NCBI RefSeq assembly: GCF_024206475.1
Contig: NZ_JAMBPR010000040.1
Coordinates: forward strand, 1-64,000
Length of the DNA stretch: 64,000 bases
Source of the DNA: Paraburkholderia sp. CNPSo 3274
Lineage (GTDB): Bacteria; Pseudomonadota; Gammaproteobacteria; Burkholderiales; Burkholderiaceae
Direction of reading: 5' to 3'
Shown: in pieces, positions 50,620 through 59,519 of the stretch
Numbering within the stretch: position 1 is the first letter of the stretch
How the letters are laid out: every line of letters starts with the position of its first letter
The notes under the pieces: generated by a model
Told to the model about the DNA's origin: nothing
Database searches by the model: none
The model's input: the letters and a program-made list of their open reading frames with translations, nothing else
Made by a program: the position numbers and the translations under genes

Positions 50620-52266
50620 ATGGAGCAAGCGGGAATCGGTACGCACGGCGGGGAGGATAGCGCCGCACGAGACAGTCATGGCCATGCGCTGCAACGCGGC
50701 CTCACATGGAAGGATGCGTTCTGGGTGACGAGCGGCGTGCCCGCGGGCGTGCTGTTCACGATTGGCGGCGTTTGCGCGACCATCGGCCAGCCGGCCTGGG
50801 CCATCTGGATCGCGTCGATTACGATGGGCCTCGTGCAAAGCGCCACTTACGCCGAGATTTCAGGGCTCTTTCCGCACAAGTCGGGCGGCGCTTCGGTGTA
50901 CGGAGCAATCGGTTGGGTCCGCTACAGCAAGATGATCGCACCGGTTTCCGTGTGGTGTAACTGGCTCGCGTGGTCGCCCATGCTGGCGCTTGGCTGCGGA
51001 CTCGCCGCGAACTACGCGCTCGCCACGCTGTTCGCGCCCGAAGCGGCGATCATGCAGTGGCACTGGACGCTCGCCAACCTGGACTTCATCAAGCCAGGTC
51101 TCACGCTGCGCATCAACGCGACGTTCCTGATCGCAGCGGCGTTCTTGCTCATCACATTCCGGCTTCAGCACAGCGGCGCTTCGAAGGCCGCGAAAACGCA
51201 GAAGATTCTGGGCATCGCTTCGCTCACGCCGCTTTTGATCGTCGGACTCGTGCCCTTCATCACGGGCGATATTCCCGCAAAGCATCTCTTTCCGCTGCTG
51301 CCGCTCGGGCACGACGCGCACGGCAATCTCAGCGCGGCGGTCTTCGGGACCTGGAACGGGCAGGGCGCGGTCATGGCGCTGGGCGCGATGTTCATGGCGG
51401 GATGGGCATCGTACGGCTTCGAAACGGCGGTGTGCTATACGCGCGAGTTTCGCGACCCACGGCGCGATACGGCGAGGGCGATATTCTGGTCGGGCGCGCT
51501 ATGCCTCGTCGTGATGACGCTCGTTCCGCTCGCGTTTCAGGGCACGCTGGGTACGGCGATGATGCTCGATCCGCGCATTGGCGACGGCACGGGTGTGGGC
51601 GCCGCGATGGCCGCGATGGTGGGCGGCGGCGCCTGGGTGGGCAACGCCGTGGTGGTGATGCTGATGCTCTCCATTTTGCTGATCGTGATGACGTCGATGA
51701 TGGGTTCGTCGCGCACGCTCTATCAGGCTTCGGTGGACGGCTGGCTGCCGCGCTACCTCTCGCGCGTGAACGAGCACGGCGCGCCGACGGCGGCGATGTG
51801 GACCGATCTGGGTTTCAATCTCCTCCTGCTCGCGATGTCGGACTATATGACGGTGCTGTCGATCTCGAACGTCTGCTACATGTTGTTCGTCTTCCTGAAC
51901 CTTCAGTCGGGCTGGATTCATCGCATGGACCGTGGCTCGTGGGCGCGTCCGTTTCGTTGCCCGACGTGGCTGCTCGCGCTGGGTGCGCTGTGCGGCTATG
52001 CGAACCTTGTGTTCGTGGGCGCGGGCGCCAATCTGCAAGGCGAGGGGACGCTGCGCGACGGCCTCATTGCCATGCTGCTGATCGTGCCGGTGTTTGCTTT
52101 CCGGCATTACTGGCAAGATCGCGGGCGGTTTCCGGCGGGCAGCGCGCTCGATATGGAAGTGAGCGTGCCGATGCGCAGCCGGTGGTTGAGCCTTGCGCCT
52201 TATGGTGCACTCGTTACGGCGGCGCTGACGATTGCGGTTTCGCATTGGCTGGCCGCGTCGGTTTGA
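50620..52266 (+). CDS. APC-family amino acid/amine permease
   Basis: The 548-residue protein has about twelve to thirteen helices. It starts with an unusual polar, His-containing tail of some 25 residues, followed by DAFWVTSGVPAGVLFTIGG, the APC substrate-binding first helix. Later blocks include MAGWASYGFETAVCYTREFR. AGAGGAGGAGGCAG precedes the ATG. It follows choX by 99 bp and lies in the choline region, so choline, ethanolamine or betaine-related amines are plausible substrates. The ligand itself cannot be read from sequence. Confidence 0.85.
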   Translation: MEQAGIGTHGGEDSAARDSHGHALQRGLTWKDAFWVTSGVPAGVLFTIGGVCATIGQPAWAIWIASITMGLVQSATYAEISGLFPHKSGGASVYGAIGWVRYSKMIAPVSVWCNWLAWSPMLALGCGLAANYALATLFAPEAAIMQWHWTLANLDFIKPGLTLRINATFLIAAAFLLITFRLQHSGASKAAKTQKILGIASLTPLLIVGLVPFITGDIPAKHLFPLLPLGHDAHGNLSAAVFGTWNGQGAVMALGAMFMAGWASYGFETAVCYTREFRDPRRDTARAIFWSGALCLVVMTLVPLAFQGTLGTAMMLDPRIGDGTGVGAAMAAMVGGGAWVGNAVVVMLMLSILLIVMTSMMGSSRTLYQASVDGWLPRYLSRVNEHGAPTAAMWTDLGFNLLLLAMSDYMTVLSISNVCYMLFVFLNLQSGWIHRMDRGSWARPFRCPTWLLALGALCGYANLVFVGAGANLQGEGTLRDGLIAMLLIVPVFAFRHYWQDRGRFPAGSALDMEVSVPMRSRWLSLAPYGALVTAALTIAVSHWLAASV

Positions 52267-52357
52267 GTTGGCTTCAGTGTTGGCGGCATCGTGCGGGCGG
52301 CTTGCTCGCGTGATGCGCGCTTTTCCCGCGCTTTTCGGCGGATTGACCGCACACGGG

Positions 52358-53797
52358 TCACAGATGCTTGACGACGCCCAGCGTCACCGTAAAATCGCTA
52401 GTTGCATACGAGCCGATCATGCTCAATTGGGCGACCACGTTGCCGTGCGCGTCCTCGAGCGTAAGCACTCCGCCGGGGAGGCCATTGACGGGACCCGGTA
52501 CGAACGTACCTTGCGTGGCGGGAGCGTGCAGCTTGATGACGTCGCCCTTCACGAAGCCCGCTATCACGCCAGCGAAGGCCCCGGGGTTGAGGAGAACCAG
52601 CTTGCCGGTGTTGCTGGCGAAAGTGATGGTTTGCGAGCTTGCCACCGCTGCAACCGATACGACGGCGCCCGCGTCGAGCGCAATCGTCCCCGTGCCACCC
52701 AGCGAACCCGCACACACGAGTTCACTGCCAGCATCGGCGTTGATCGTGCCGTCATTGCTTAGGTCTCCCGCCAAAATCAGCAGCCCGTTTGCCGTGATCG
52801 TCCCGCCGTTGTTTTCGAAACCCATGGGCGCAGTCACCCGGCCACTGCCAGACAATGTGCCGCCTTTGTCCACTCCGAGCGCGGTCGTGTTGATTTGTCC
52901 GTGATCGAGCGTCAATGTCCCCGTCGCACTGACGTTGACGCCCAAGCCGGCCGATACGATAGCGTGGTCCGCCACATCGAGGGAACCCGTCCCCAGCGCA
53001 GCGCCAACTCCCAAGGCGCCTTCGACGACAAGCCGCGCTCGGGGGCCCGAGATGGAAACTTTGCCGCTGACGTGAGCTTGCAGCGTCCAGCCGATATACA
53101 GGTCGCTGGCGGCAACGACGCTGCAGCCTTCGATGGTGAGCGTGCCGTTGGCCTGGCGGCCGACGATGATCTGGCCGCGTGCGGTGAGGGTCGCCTCCGA
53201 GACGCTTACGGTCCCCTCGGCGTGGTTGCCGACGACGAGCGCCCAGGGATAGACGAGTGGGTCGCCATTGCCTGCGGTGAGGGTGCCGCCATCGGCAATG
53301 GTCAGCGTGCCGGGGCTGCCTTGCCCAACCGCAATCGGCTGATTGCCGCCATCAACGACAGCACCCGCGCCGTGAACAACCAACGCGCCGGATGGGGGAC
53401 CGGCGTCACCAATCAGGATTCCGTAGTTGTCCACCGAATGGAACGGTGTGATCGCGACAACGGCTTGCGCGCCGACCGTCAGCGCGCAGGTGCCCCCGTG
53501 GCTGCCGTCTATGGGCAAGCCAAGCCTGGGTGTGGTCAGGACCGCGCCTCGGTCGAGCGTCAGCACCTGGTTGACCTGCGCGCCATAAGTCGCCGTCAAT
53601 AGGCCCGATACGGTGCCGGTGCCGTAGAACTTCAGCCGTTGTACGGTCCCGGCACCGGTCACAACGACGCCGACACCATCGATGCTCGCAAAGTCGTTCG
53701 GCCCAGGCGGCTGCGTTGCGACTGCACCGCTGACCAGCCAGTTTGCCGCTGCCCCAAAATCCCCGGTCGCACCTGGGGCCCAGCTATAGTCAGCCAT
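52358..53797 (-). CDS. Orphan beta-helix repeat protein
   Basis: The 479-residue protein consists of irregular short beta repeats rich in Gly, Thr, Val and Ala, such as GTLTIADGGTLTAGNGDP, GTVSVSEATLTARGQ and GTLTLDHGQINTTALG. This is like the passenger repeats of autotransporters and Rhizobium/Burkholderia PbH1-type proteins. It has neither a signal peptide nor an autotransporter barrel. The C-terminus has the block FVKGDVIKLHAPA seen in some type I-secreted or surface proteins. AAGGAGATCAAGC before the ATG shows it is probably translated. It lies between choline transport and the bet genes without functional link. Export route and role are unknown. Confidence 0.75.
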   Translation of the reverse strand: MADYSWAPGATGDFGAAANWLVSGAVATQPPGPNDFASIDGVGVVVTGAGTVQRLKFYGTGTVSGLLTATYGAQVNQVLTLDRGAVLTTPRLGLPIDGSHGGTCALTVGAQAVVAITPFHSVDNYGILIGDAGPPSGALVVHGAGAVVDGGNQPIAVGQGSPGTLTIADGGTLTAGNGDPLVYPWALVVGNHAEGTVSVSEATLTARGQIIVGRQANGTLTIEGCSVVAASDLYIGWTLQAHVSGKVSISGPRARLVVEGALGVGAALGTGSLDVADHAIVSAGLGVNVSATGTLTLDHGQINTTALGVDKGGTLSGSGRVTAPMGFENNGGTITANGLLILAGDLSNDGTINADAGSELVCAGSLGGTGTIALDAGAVVSVAAVASSQTITFASNTGKLVLLNPGAFAGVIAGFVKGDVIKLHAPATQGTFVPGPVNGLPGGVLTLEDAHGNVVAQLSMIGSYATSDFTVTLGVVKHL

Positions 53798-53915
53798 GCT
53801 TGATCTCCTTATGTGCCGCAGATAGACGCCCGCTTCATAAGCCTAAAGATTGCGGTATGTTTTCGCGTCCATCATTTGGTGGAGAGCGTGCAGGCCGGCA
53901 ATGCTCGACGAACCC

Positions 53916-53965
53916 AAAGAAAAAGGCCAGAGTCGGCGCGCAGACTTTGCGCGGCGACTCTGGCC
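53916..53965 (-). terminator. Rho-independent terminator of the betIBA operon
   Basis: GGCCAGAGTCG and CGACTCTGGCC form an 11-bp stem extended by an inner CGCGCA/TGCGCG pairing. On the minus strand it is followed by TTTTTCTTT. It lies 13 bp after the betA stop and is a strong terminator. Confidence 0.9.
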
Positions 53966-53977
53966 CATCAGCGTTTC

Positions 53978-55711
53978 TTAAAGCGTCACGCTATGCGAGC
54001 GTATTTTCTCCCTACGCGACGTGAGATTCTCCGCGGAAAAATCCGCCCCCCGCGCAGGCGTGCCCTTCGCCACAAAATACGGCGCATGCGAACGCGCAAG
54101 CGTCTCACGCCCGCGTATGCGATCCGCGATCTTCTCCGCGATCATGATGGTCGGCGCATTGAGGTTGCCGGTGGTAATGCGCGGCATGATCGACGCATCC
54201 ACCACGCGCAGGCCGTCGAGTCCATGCACGCGCCCTTCGCCATCCACCACGGCCATGTCGTCATTACCCATCGCACACGAACACGACGGGTGATAGGCGG
54301 TCTCCGCGCGGTTGCGCACGAAAGCATCGATCTCGGCGTCGGTCTTGAGCGCCGCACCGGGGCTCAACTCACGTCCGCGAAACCGATCGAGCGCGGGCTG
54401 CGCAATGATTTCGCGGGTGATGCGAATCGCGTCGCGGAACTCGCGCCAGTCGAGCGCCTCGGCCATGTAGTTGAAGAGAATCGATGGATGCTGGCGCGGA
54501 TCGCGCGAGCGTAGCTTCACGCGCCCGCGGCTCGGCGAGCGCATCGAGCCCACGTGCGCCTGGAAGCCGTGCATCCTGATCGCATTGCTGCCGTTGTAAT
54601 TGATCGCAACGGGCAGAAAATGATACTGAAGGTTCGGCCACGGATCGTCGTCGCGCGTGCGAATGAAGCCGCCCGCTTCGAAATGATTGCTCGCGCCAAT
54701 GCCGGTGCCGAGCAGCATCCATTCAATGCCAATAGCCGGTTGATTGCGCATGAGGAGCGCAGGGTAAAGCGAGACGGGCTCCTTGCATTCGTACTGCATG
54801 TACATTTCCAGGTGATCCTGAAGATTCTGTCCAACGCCAGGCAGATCGAGCACAACGGGAATGTCGAGCTCGCGTAGCCATGCACCGGGACCGACGCCCG
54901 AGCGCTGCAGGATCTGCGGCGAGGCGATCGCGCCCGCACACAGCAGCACTTCGCGGCGCGCGTAGCGGGTCACGCGCGCGGGCCCGTCGAGAAAGACGAC
55001 GCCACACGCCCGCTTGCCGCTGAACAGAATGCGGTCCGTCACAGCGTGCGTGACGATGTCGATGTTAGGCCGATGCTTGGCCTGGTCCAGATAGCCGCGT
55101 GCGGTGCTCGCGCGCCGGCCTTTGGCCGTCACGGTGCGGTCCATCGGCCCGAAGCCCTCCTGGCGGTAGCCGTTGAGGTCGTCGGTGCGCGGGTAGCCCG
55201 CCTGCACGCCGGCCTCGATCATCGCCTCGAACAGGGGGTTCACGCCCGGCTTGCTCGTCGTCACGTGAACGGGGCCTTCGCCGCCGTGATAGTCGTTCGC
55301 GCCGATGTCGCGCGTTTCGGCCTTGCGGAAATAGGGCAGGCAGTCCAGATAGCTCCAGTTTTCAAGTCCCTTGCGCTCGGCCCAGCCGTCGTAGTCGAGC
55401 GCATTGCCGCGGATATAGCACATGCCGTTGATGAGCGACGACCCGCCTAGCCCCTTGCCGCGCCCGCATTCCATGCGCCGGTTGTTCATGTGCGGTTCGG
55501 GATCGGTTTCGTAGGCCCAGTTGTAGCGGCGGCCCTGCAGCGGGTACGCAAGCGCCGCGGGCATCTGCGTGCGGAAATCGAAGCGGTAGTCGGGGCCGCC
55601 CGCTTCGAGCAGCAGCACCGTCGCATCGCGGTCCTCGGTGAGGCGCGCGGCAAGCACGTTGCCCGCCGATCCCGCGCCGATAATGATGTAGTCGTACTCT
55701 TGCGCTGCCAT
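53978..55711 (-). CDS. betA: Choline dehydrogenase
   Basis: This 577-residue FAD enzyme of the GMC family oxidises choline to betaine aldehyde at the inner membrane. The FAD site is DYIIIGAGSAGNVLAARL, the GMC signature is GRGKGLGGSSLINGMCYIRG, and the catalytic His and Asn are in AETAYHPSCSCAMG and the C-terminal TTGNLNAPTIMIAEK. GGGAGTCCTGC precedes MAAQEYDY. The tail after GRETLA is about 35 residues longer than the core. It is the last gene of betI-betB-betA. Confidence 0.95.
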   Translation of the reverse strand: MAAQEYDYIIIGAGSAGNVLAARLTEDRDATVLLLEAGGPDYRFDFRTQMPAALAYPLQGRRYNWAYETDPEPHMNNRRMECGRGKGLGGSSLINGMCYIRGNALDYDGWAERKGLENWSYLDCLPYFRKAETRDIGANDYHGGEGPVHVTTSKPGVNPLFEAMIEAGVQAGYPRTDDLNGYRQEGFGPMDRTVTAKGRRASTARGYLDQAKHRPNIDIVTHAVTDRILFSGKRACGVVFLDGPARVTRYARREVLLCAGAIASPQILQRSGVGPGAWLRELDIPVVLDLPGVGQNLQDHLEMYMQYECKEPVSLYPALLMRNQPAIGIEWMLLGTGIGASNHFEAGGFIRTRDDDPWPNLQYHFLPVAINYNGSNAIRMHGFQAHVGSMRSPSRGRVKLRSRDPRQHPSILFNYMAEALDWREFRDAIRITREIIAQPALDRFRGRELSPGAALKTDAEIDAFVRNRAETAYHPSCSCAMGNDDMAVVDGEGRVHGLDGLRVVDASIMPRITTGNLNAPTIMIAEKIADRIRGRETLARSHAPYFVAKGTPARGADFSAENLTSRREKIRSHSVTL

Positions 55712-55722
55712 GCAGGACTCCC

Positions 55723-57192
55723 TCAGAAAACCGGCTGATACGGTCCCAGTTCGACCTGGACGGATTTGATGCGCGTGTAATGCTCGAGCGTGGTGACGCC
55801 GTTTTCGCGGCCCACGCCCGACTGCTTGTAGCCGCCCACGGGCATTTCGGCGGGCGACTCGCCCCATGTGTTGATCCAGCAGATGCCGGCTTCGAGGCGA
55901 TGAATCACGCGGTGCGCGCGAGAGAGGCTTTCGGTTACGACACCGGCGGCCAGGCCGTAAAGCGATTCGTTGGCGCGTGCGATCACTTCGGCTTCGTTGG
56001 CGAAGGCGAGAATGCTCATCACCGGGCCGAAGATTTCCTCCTGCACGATGCGCATGTCGTCGCGGCAACCGGAGAATACGGTGGGCTGCACGTACTGGCC
56101 GCGCGCGAAATCGCCCTGCGTGAGGCGCGCGCCACCCGCGAGCAGCCGCGCGCCTTCGCGTTTGCCGCTCTCGATATAGCCGAGCACCTTGTCGAGCTGC
56201 GCGGCGCTGGCGAGCGGCCCGAAGTTGGTGGTGGGATCGGTGGGATTACCCACGCGAATGCGCTGCACGCGTTCGAGCACGCGTGCTTCGAACGCGGCAA
56301 TCACGGATTGATGGACGAACACGCGCGTGGCGTTGGTGCACACCTGGCCCGCGCTGAAGAAGTTGGCGGTCACGGCGATATCGGCGGCGCGCTCGAGGTC
56401 GGCGTCTTCGAAGACGATGAGCGGCGACTTGCCGCCCAGTTCCATCGTGACTTCCTTGAGTGAGGAGCCGCCTGCGGCCGCCATGACTTTTTTGCCCGTT
56501 TCGACGCCGCCCGTAAACGAAATCTTCTCGATGCCGGGATGCACGCTCAGCATGGCGCCTACGCGGCCGTCGCCATGGACCACATTGAACACGCCGGGCG
56601 GCACGCCTGCTTTGATATAGATCTCCGCGAGTTTCGAGGCCGAAAGCGGGGTGATCTCGCTCGGCTTGAAGATCATCGCGTTGCCGGCGGCAAGCGCGGG
56701 CGCCGATTTCCAGCAGGCAATCTGGAGCGGATAGTTCCACGCGCCAATGCCCGCCGTGACGCCCAGCGGCTCGCGCCGCGTGTAGACGAACGAACTCTCG
56801 CGCAGCGGAATTTGCTGGCCTTCGAGCGCGGGCGCGAGTCCCGCGTAGTACTCGATCACGTCGGCGCCCGTGGCGATGTCCACGCTGCGCGTCTCGGCGA
56901 TGGGCTTGCCCGTGTCGCGGGTTTCGAGCGCCGCGAGTTCGTCGTTGCGCTCGCGCAGCAACTCGACCGCACGCCGCAGCACACGCGAGCGCTGCATGGC
57001 CGTCATGGCGGCCCAGACGCGCTGGCCGTTACGGGCCGACTGCACGGCACGGTCGATATCGGCGGCGCTCGCGTGCTGCACCGTGGCGAGCCGCGTGCAG
57101 GTGGCGGGATCGTAGGTGTCGAACGTTGCGCCGCTGGTGGCGTCGGTGTAGGTGCCGTCGATGAAGAGGCGTTGCAGGGGAAAGAGGGACAT
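55723..57192 (-). CDS. betB: Betaine aldehyde dehydrogenase
   Basis: The 489-residue NAD(P)-dependent enzyme oxidises betaine aldehyde to glycine betaine. It has GAWNYPLQIACWKSAPALAA at the nucleotide site, the base Glu in TMELGGKSPLIVF and the nucleophile in SAGQVCTNATRVF. The INTWGESPAEMPVGGYKQSG block near the end is typical of BetB. GGAGCCAATCG precedes the ATG. It is 11 bp before betA and 19 bp after betI. Confidence 0.96.
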   Translation of the reverse strand: MSLFPLQRLFIDGTYTDATSGATFDTYDPATCTRLATVQHASAADIDRAVQSARNGQRVWAAMTAMQRSRVLRRAVELLRERNDELAALETRDTGKPIAETRSVDIATGADVIEYYAGLAPALEGQQIPLRESSFVYTRREPLGVTAGIGAWNYPLQIACWKSAPALAAGNAMIFKPSEITPLSASKLAEIYIKAGVPPGVFNVVHGDGRVGAMLSVHPGIEKISFTGGVETGKKVMAAAGGSSLKEVTMELGGKSPLIVFEDADLERAADIAVTANFFSAGQVCTNATRVFVHQSVIAAFEARVLERVQRIRVGNPTDPTTNFGPLASAAQLDKVLGYIESGKREGARLLAGGARLTQGDFARGQYVQPTVFSGCRDDMRIVQEEIFGPVMSILAFANEAEVIARANESLYGLAAGVVTESLSRAHRVIHRLEAGICWINTWGESPAEMPVGGYKQSGVGRENGVTTLEHYTRIKSVQVELGPYQPVF

Positions 57193-57211
57193 CGATTGGC
57201 TCCGGGCCGGG

Positions 57212-57826
57212 TTATTTGGCCGACTTGCCTGAGCGCGGCTTGGCGCGCGCTTCGAGCAGCAGGTCGATGTAGTCGTTGGCCACGCGCAGCGCGGCCTTCG
57301 TGTCGAACGGTTCGCCCGTGAGCGCGCCGCGCAGCCAGAGGCCGTCGATCAATGCAGCGAGTCCGCTTGCGGCGCGCCGGGCCGCGGCGCCTGGCAACAC
57401 CTTCTCGAACTCCGCGCAGAGGTTCGAATGGAGCCGCCGCGTGTTGACCCGCTGCAGCCGGCGCAGCGCGGGCTGATGCATGCTCTCGGCCCAGAACGCG
57501 AGCCATGTCTTCATGACGGGTGCGTTCACCTGCGAAACATCGAAATTGGCCGCGACGATGGCGCGCAAGCGCGCACGCGGTTCGTCTTTCGCGGCGAGGC
57601 GACGCCGCACCGTGGCCTCCCAGAGGTCGTGCAGCACGTGGCGCATGGTGGCTTCGAGCAGGCCGTCCTTACCGCCGAAATAGTGACTGACGATGCCAGT
57701 CGAAATCTTCGCGTGCTGCGCGACGGTGGCGAGCGTCGTGCCCGAGAGACCCGACTGGTCGATCGATTGCAGGGTGGCGTCGATGAGTTGCGCGCGCCGC
57801 ACGTCGCGCATTCCGATCTTGGGCAT
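57212..57826 (-). CDS. betI: TetR-family repressor of choline catabolism
   Basis: The 204-residue protein has the BetI-type helix-turn-helix (TTLATVAQHAKISTGIVSHYF) and a ligand domain with LAFWAESMHQPALRRLQRVN, characteristic of choline-responsive BetI. GGAGTCCCC precedes the ATG. It is the first gene of the operon, and a double palindrome lies 42 bp upstream, so autorepression relieved by choline is likely. Confidence 0.95.
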   Translation of the reverse strand: MPKIGMRDVRRAQLIDATLQSIDQSGLSGTTLATVAQHAKISTGIVSHYFGGKDGLLEATMRHVLHDLWEATVRRRLAAKDEPRARLRAIVAANFDVSQVNAPVMKTWLAFWAESMHQPALRRLQRVNTRRLHSNLCAEFEKVLPGAAARRAASGLAALIDGLWLRGALTGEPFDTKAALRVANDYIDLLLEARAKPRSGKSAK

Positions 57827-58172
57827 GGGGACTCCGGACGATTCGGGAAGGTTTCCACTCTAGGTATTTTTTATTGAATGTTCAATCAATAAAAACGTAG
57901 AAATGGCGGGATCGGCGGATTTTACAAAGTCCGCGTCGGATTACCGATGATCGCGTCGGCGGAACCCCTCGCGAGGGCCGCCAGATAAAGGATTGCGCCT
58001 GTTTTACAGGGGTTTTTTCTTCGCTGGCGTGTCGCGTTAGCGCCAGCGCGTGTCGTGTCTGCGCAAGTCGGGCGAGATTTGGACTTGTACGTTTTGATCC
58101 ACCGCGCAGGGCGCCACGCGTTGCCGGCGCGGCCCGACAACCTGTATCGCCAGACCAGAGAGACCCGACACC
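57827..58172. other. Control region between betI and the porin gene
   Basis: This 346-bp divergent region contains the BetI operator on the left. To the right of it lie the perfect palindrome CCCTCGCGAGGG (57966-57977) and a small stem CCTGT/ACAGG followed by GGTTTTTT (57998-58018), both in the presumed porin leader. The last may end leaky transcription. I see no gene. Confidence 0.5.
57868..57895. promoter_or_regulatory. BetI operator of the betIBA operon
   Basis: Outer arms TTTTTATTGA and TCAATAAAAA (ten bp each, perfect) enclose an overlapping second palindrome ATTGAA-TG-TTCAAT at 57873-57886. Known BetI operators have the same ATTGAACGTTCAAT-like core. It lies 42 bp before the betI start codon. 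Confidence 0.85.
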
Positions 58173-59315
58173 ATGAGAAAACTGAATCCGGTGGCACTGA
58201 GCGGCATTGCGGTGGCATTGAGTGCTGTCTCGACCGCAAGCCATGCCCAAAGCAGCGTCACCCTGTACGGGATCATCGACGCGGGCGTGACGTACGTGAG
58301 CAATGCGGGCGGCTCGCATCAAGTGAAATTCGACGACGGCATTGCGCAGGCGAACCGCTGGGGCCTCAAGGGCACCGAGGAACTCGGCGGCGGGTTGAAG
58401 GCCGTGTTCCAGTTGGAGAGCGGCTTTCACCTTGGCAACGGACAGATCGCCAACGGCGGCTCGCTTTTCGGCCGCCTGGCTTATGTCGGACTCCAGAACG
58501 ATTGGGGCACGCTCACGTTCGGCAATCAGGCCGATATGACGCAGGAGTTCGTCTACCTCTACAACGTCACGGCGTGGGCGAGCGGCTACGCAATCAACCA
58601 GGGCGACTTCGACCGCATGAACGGCGACCATCTGCCGAACGCCGTGAAATTCATGTCGAACACGTTCGGCGGATTCCAGTTCGGCGGCATGTACTCGTTC
58701 AGCAACACGCCCGGCGACTTCCACACGGGCAGCGCCTGGAGCGTGGGCGCGCAATACCAGAACGGCCCGTTTGCGATGGGCACCGCGTACACGCAGTTGA
58801 ATAACCCATCGGGCATCTACGCGTTCGACCCGTACAACATGATCGGCGTGCGCACGTTCTTTGGCAGGCCGACCGTCAGCGTCGATCCCGCCACGGGCGC
58901 AGTGAGCTCGCTCTACTCGGAGACGCCGTTCCCCGTGGACAAGCAGGCCACCTTCGGCGCGGGCGCGAGCTACGCCATCGGCGACGTCACGCTCATGGGC
59001 GCTTTCACGTATACGCAGATCAAGGCGTTCGGCGAGAGCGAGCACATGCAGGTGGGCGAGGGCGGCGCCAACTGGCAGGTGACGCCCGCGTTCAGCGTGG
59101 CCGGCGGCTACCAGTACACCCACTTCGACGGCCACCACTGGAACCAGCTTTCGGCGGGCCTGCATTACCTGCTTTCGAAGACCACGGACGTCTATCTGTC
59201 GGGCGACTGGCTCAAGGCCTCACAGGGTGTGGACGCGGTGATCGGCTATAGCTTCACGCCGTCTTCCACCACGACGCAGGCCGACGTGCGCGTTGGCTTG
59301 CGGCATTCGTTCTGA
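58173..59315 (+). CDS. General porin (Burkholderia Gram-negative porin type)
   Basis: The 380-residue precursor has a signal peptide with cleavage after SHA near residue 25 and the typical mature start QSSVTLYGIIDAGVTYVSN. It folds into a 16-strand outer-membrane trimeric barrel. The constriction-loop region, FVYLYNVTAWASG, and the C-terminal VRVGLRHSF with final Phe, needed for barrel insertion, are visible. GAGAGA precedes the ATG. It lies between the bet and sdaA genes and may admit quaternary amines, but this is only positional inference. Confidence 0.93.
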   Translation: MRKLNPVALSGIAVALSAVSTASHAQSSVTLYGIIDAGVTYVSNAGGSHQVKFDDGIAQANRWGLKGTEELGGGLKAVFQLESGFHLGNGQIANGGSLFGRLAYVGLQNDWGTLTFGNQADMTQEFVYLYNVTAWASGYAINQGDFDRMNGDHLPNAVKFMSNTFGGFQFGGMYSFSNTPGDFHTGSAWSVGAQYQNGPFAMGTAYTQLNNPSGIYAFDPYNMIGVRTFFGRPTVSVDPATGAVSSLYSETPFPVDKQATFGAGASYAIGDVTLMGAFTYTQIKAFGESEHMQVGEGGANWQVTPAFSVAGGYQYTHFDGHHWNQLSAGLHYLLSKTTDVYLSGDWLKASQGVDAVIGYSFTPSSTTTQADVRVGLRHSF

Positions 59316-59519
59316 GCGGGCAGGCGGGTGTTTTTCCGCCGCAAAACATCGGGAAAACCCCCGGTCAAACTCAGGCGAAACGTCCGGCGGAGTCGCCCAA
59401 AAGCCGCGGCTGGCGAGGCCGTCCAACGGCGATGGCGCTTTTGTTCTATCGGCTGCCATGGCCAATTTGGTCTACTTGCATCCAAGCTCATCCATGCGCT
59501 CAGCGCGAAGGGAAGTCAG

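Noticed and set aside
59316..59519. Possible glycine riboswitch before sdaA
   Set aside because: The leader contains a string like ACTCAGGCGAAACG that recalls the aptamer's CTCAGG segment, but the conserved GAAGG core and paired stems could not be found.
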